DNA of 64,000 nt from Sinotaia quadrata. Taxonomy: Eukaryota > Mollusca > Gastropoda > Architaenioglossa > Viviparidae. Positions within the stretch are counted from its first letter, which is position 1; each line of letters opens with the position of its first letter. Made by a program: the position numbers and the translations under genes. Under the pieces are notes generated by a model. The model worked only from the letters and a program-made list of their open reading frames with translations, ran no database searches and was not told the origin of the DNA. The stretch is from NCBI GenBank assembly GCA_028829895.1, contig CM054179.1, forward strand, positions 42,576,617 to 42,640,616, given 5' to 3'. This document shows positions 62,971 through 64,000 of the stretch, one piece after another.

Positions 62971-63250
62971 AAATATCCTGGGGCAAATTACGATTTGTGC
63001 TTTTAAGTGTTTGTAAAATTTCCTTCTCTTATTCCTGAATTAGGTTATTATTATTGATGTAATGTTTAATGTTATTGTTGACTGTTAGTATTACCAATAA
63101 CCCGAAACGGAAATATTTCGACCTAATAAGTGACTGTACAGGAAGGTGACATACAAGGAAAGGGGTCCTTGATTGCCATATATGGTCAGCTGCTTTCCGT
63201 TGTATGACGTAGACTAGATGGGGAAGGTGAAACAAGTGGTAATTTTACCC
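62971..63250. other. no supported gene
   Basis: A 68-codon minus-strand reading (63029-63235) has no resemblance to the N-terminal part of METTL27 or anything else I recognise. Confidence 0.4.
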
Positions 63251-63251
63251 T

Positions 63252-63508
63252 TAGAAATTGTCCTTTACATTTATATACATGTATAAATATATATTAAGTG
63301 AATGAGAGTGAAATAGAATTTGTCATTCACATTTATATATATGTATAAATATATATTAACTGAATGAGAATGAAATAGAAATTGTCCTTCACATTTATAT
63401 ACATGTATAAATATATATTAACTGAATGAGAGTGAAATAGAAATTGTCCTTTACATTTATATACATGTATAAATATATATTAACTGAATGAGAGTGAAAT
63501 AGAAATTG
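63252..63508. repeat. 62-bp tandem repeat, 4 copies
   Basis: Near-identical units built on ACATTTATATACATGTATAA, ATATATTAACTGAATGAGAG and GAAATAGAAATTGTC. Confidence 0.95.
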
Positions 63509-64000
63509 TTTATTAATTGGAGTATTTAGACATTCTGTTATTTTTTAAACATAATTATTTTCGATTGTGAATGCTACTATATGTAATATTCTACAGAGGT
63601 GCATTACGTGGCATTAGCGAGGTTTTATTATTTAGAAAATGTATTTTGATGCAATTTGTAGGCGTACACGTTGTAAGCGCCGCTTTTCTTTAGTAACTGT
63701 GAAATTCTAATGTTGGACAGAATTTTTAATTTTGAAGCGGGTGAATTAGGAGATATATTATTGTTAGTTGTAATTGATTGAGAGTTAAGCTCTCAGGGCT
63801 ATTTTGAATTCATAGACAAGCTCCTCTTACAAACTGGACTATAGGGACATCTGGTGATAGTGATCACAACGCGTGTTCGTGCTTTTTTATTTCATGCAAC
63901 TCGTCAATACTATTTTTAGTCATTCCTATTATTAAATTGTTGTTATCTTTCTTCATATCTTAATTAATCCTTTGGATAACCTTTAATTGGGATCGACTGG
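63509..64000. other. no feature recognised
   Basis: AT-rich sequence to the window end. No coding exon of METTL27 and no named repeat was seen. Confidence 0.4.

Overview
This window is eukaryotic genomic DNA, AT-rich, intron-bearing and dominated by repeats. A degraded piece of mitochondrial nad5 (23580-24470, minus) reads sensibly only in the invertebrate mitochondrial code (AGA as Ser, UGA as Trp). With the clustered GIMAP-like GTPase genes and large GATA/TCTA arrays this points to a protostome, most likely a mollusc and perhaps a gastropod. The species cannot be named from the sequence.

Region by region. (1) 1-28,150 minus and 38,900-47,670 plus: a cluster of GIMAP/AIG1-type GTPase genes. 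Exons of four genes are visible: GIMAP-1 (one P-loop exon, 765-949), GIMAP-2 (exons 5609-5784 and 2782-3298), GIMAP-3 (27970-28145, then a truncated second exon ending at 24913), and GIMAP-4 (five exons, 38906-47670, plus strand, ending in a CaaX-type Cys-Ser-Ile-Met). (2) The block holding GIMAP-2 (about 2.8-15.2 kb) and the block holding GIMAP-3 (about 24.9-34.95 kb) are direct segmental duplicates. The left edge of the second block cuts the GIMAP-3 exon and abuts the mitochondrial insertion. (3) 16.1-22.4 kb is a nest of mobile elements: an LTR split by a CACTA-like DNA transposon, which is itself split by a solo LTR, followed by a gag remnant split by a second solo LTR of the same family. 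(4) 51,328-52,700 minus: SDHAF3, complete in two exons. (5) 60,324-62,385 minus: the last three exons of a METTL27-like methyltransferase, whose N-terminal exons lie beyond the right end of the window.

Three LTR families are delimited by TG...CA ends and mostly by 5-bp target duplications: LTR-A (16475-18081, 20576-22187), LTR-B (37105-38708, 39670-41292 and several fragments) and LTR-C (6205-6910, 7096-8331, 12756-13932). A 206-bp hAT-like MITE with an 8-bp target duplication lies at 58472-58677.

The most unusual theme is that minisatellites have repeatedly captured gene-processing signals. The 5' splice site of GIMAP-4 exon 3 is copied six times at 66-67 bp spacing. The last 22 codons and stop of METTL27 are copied five times at 71 bp spacing. 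A METTL27 3' splice site lies inside a roughly 35-bp array, and AATAAA motifs recur in an array downstream of METTL27. Apart from the genes named, no RNA gene, CRISPR array or other confident coding gene was seen.
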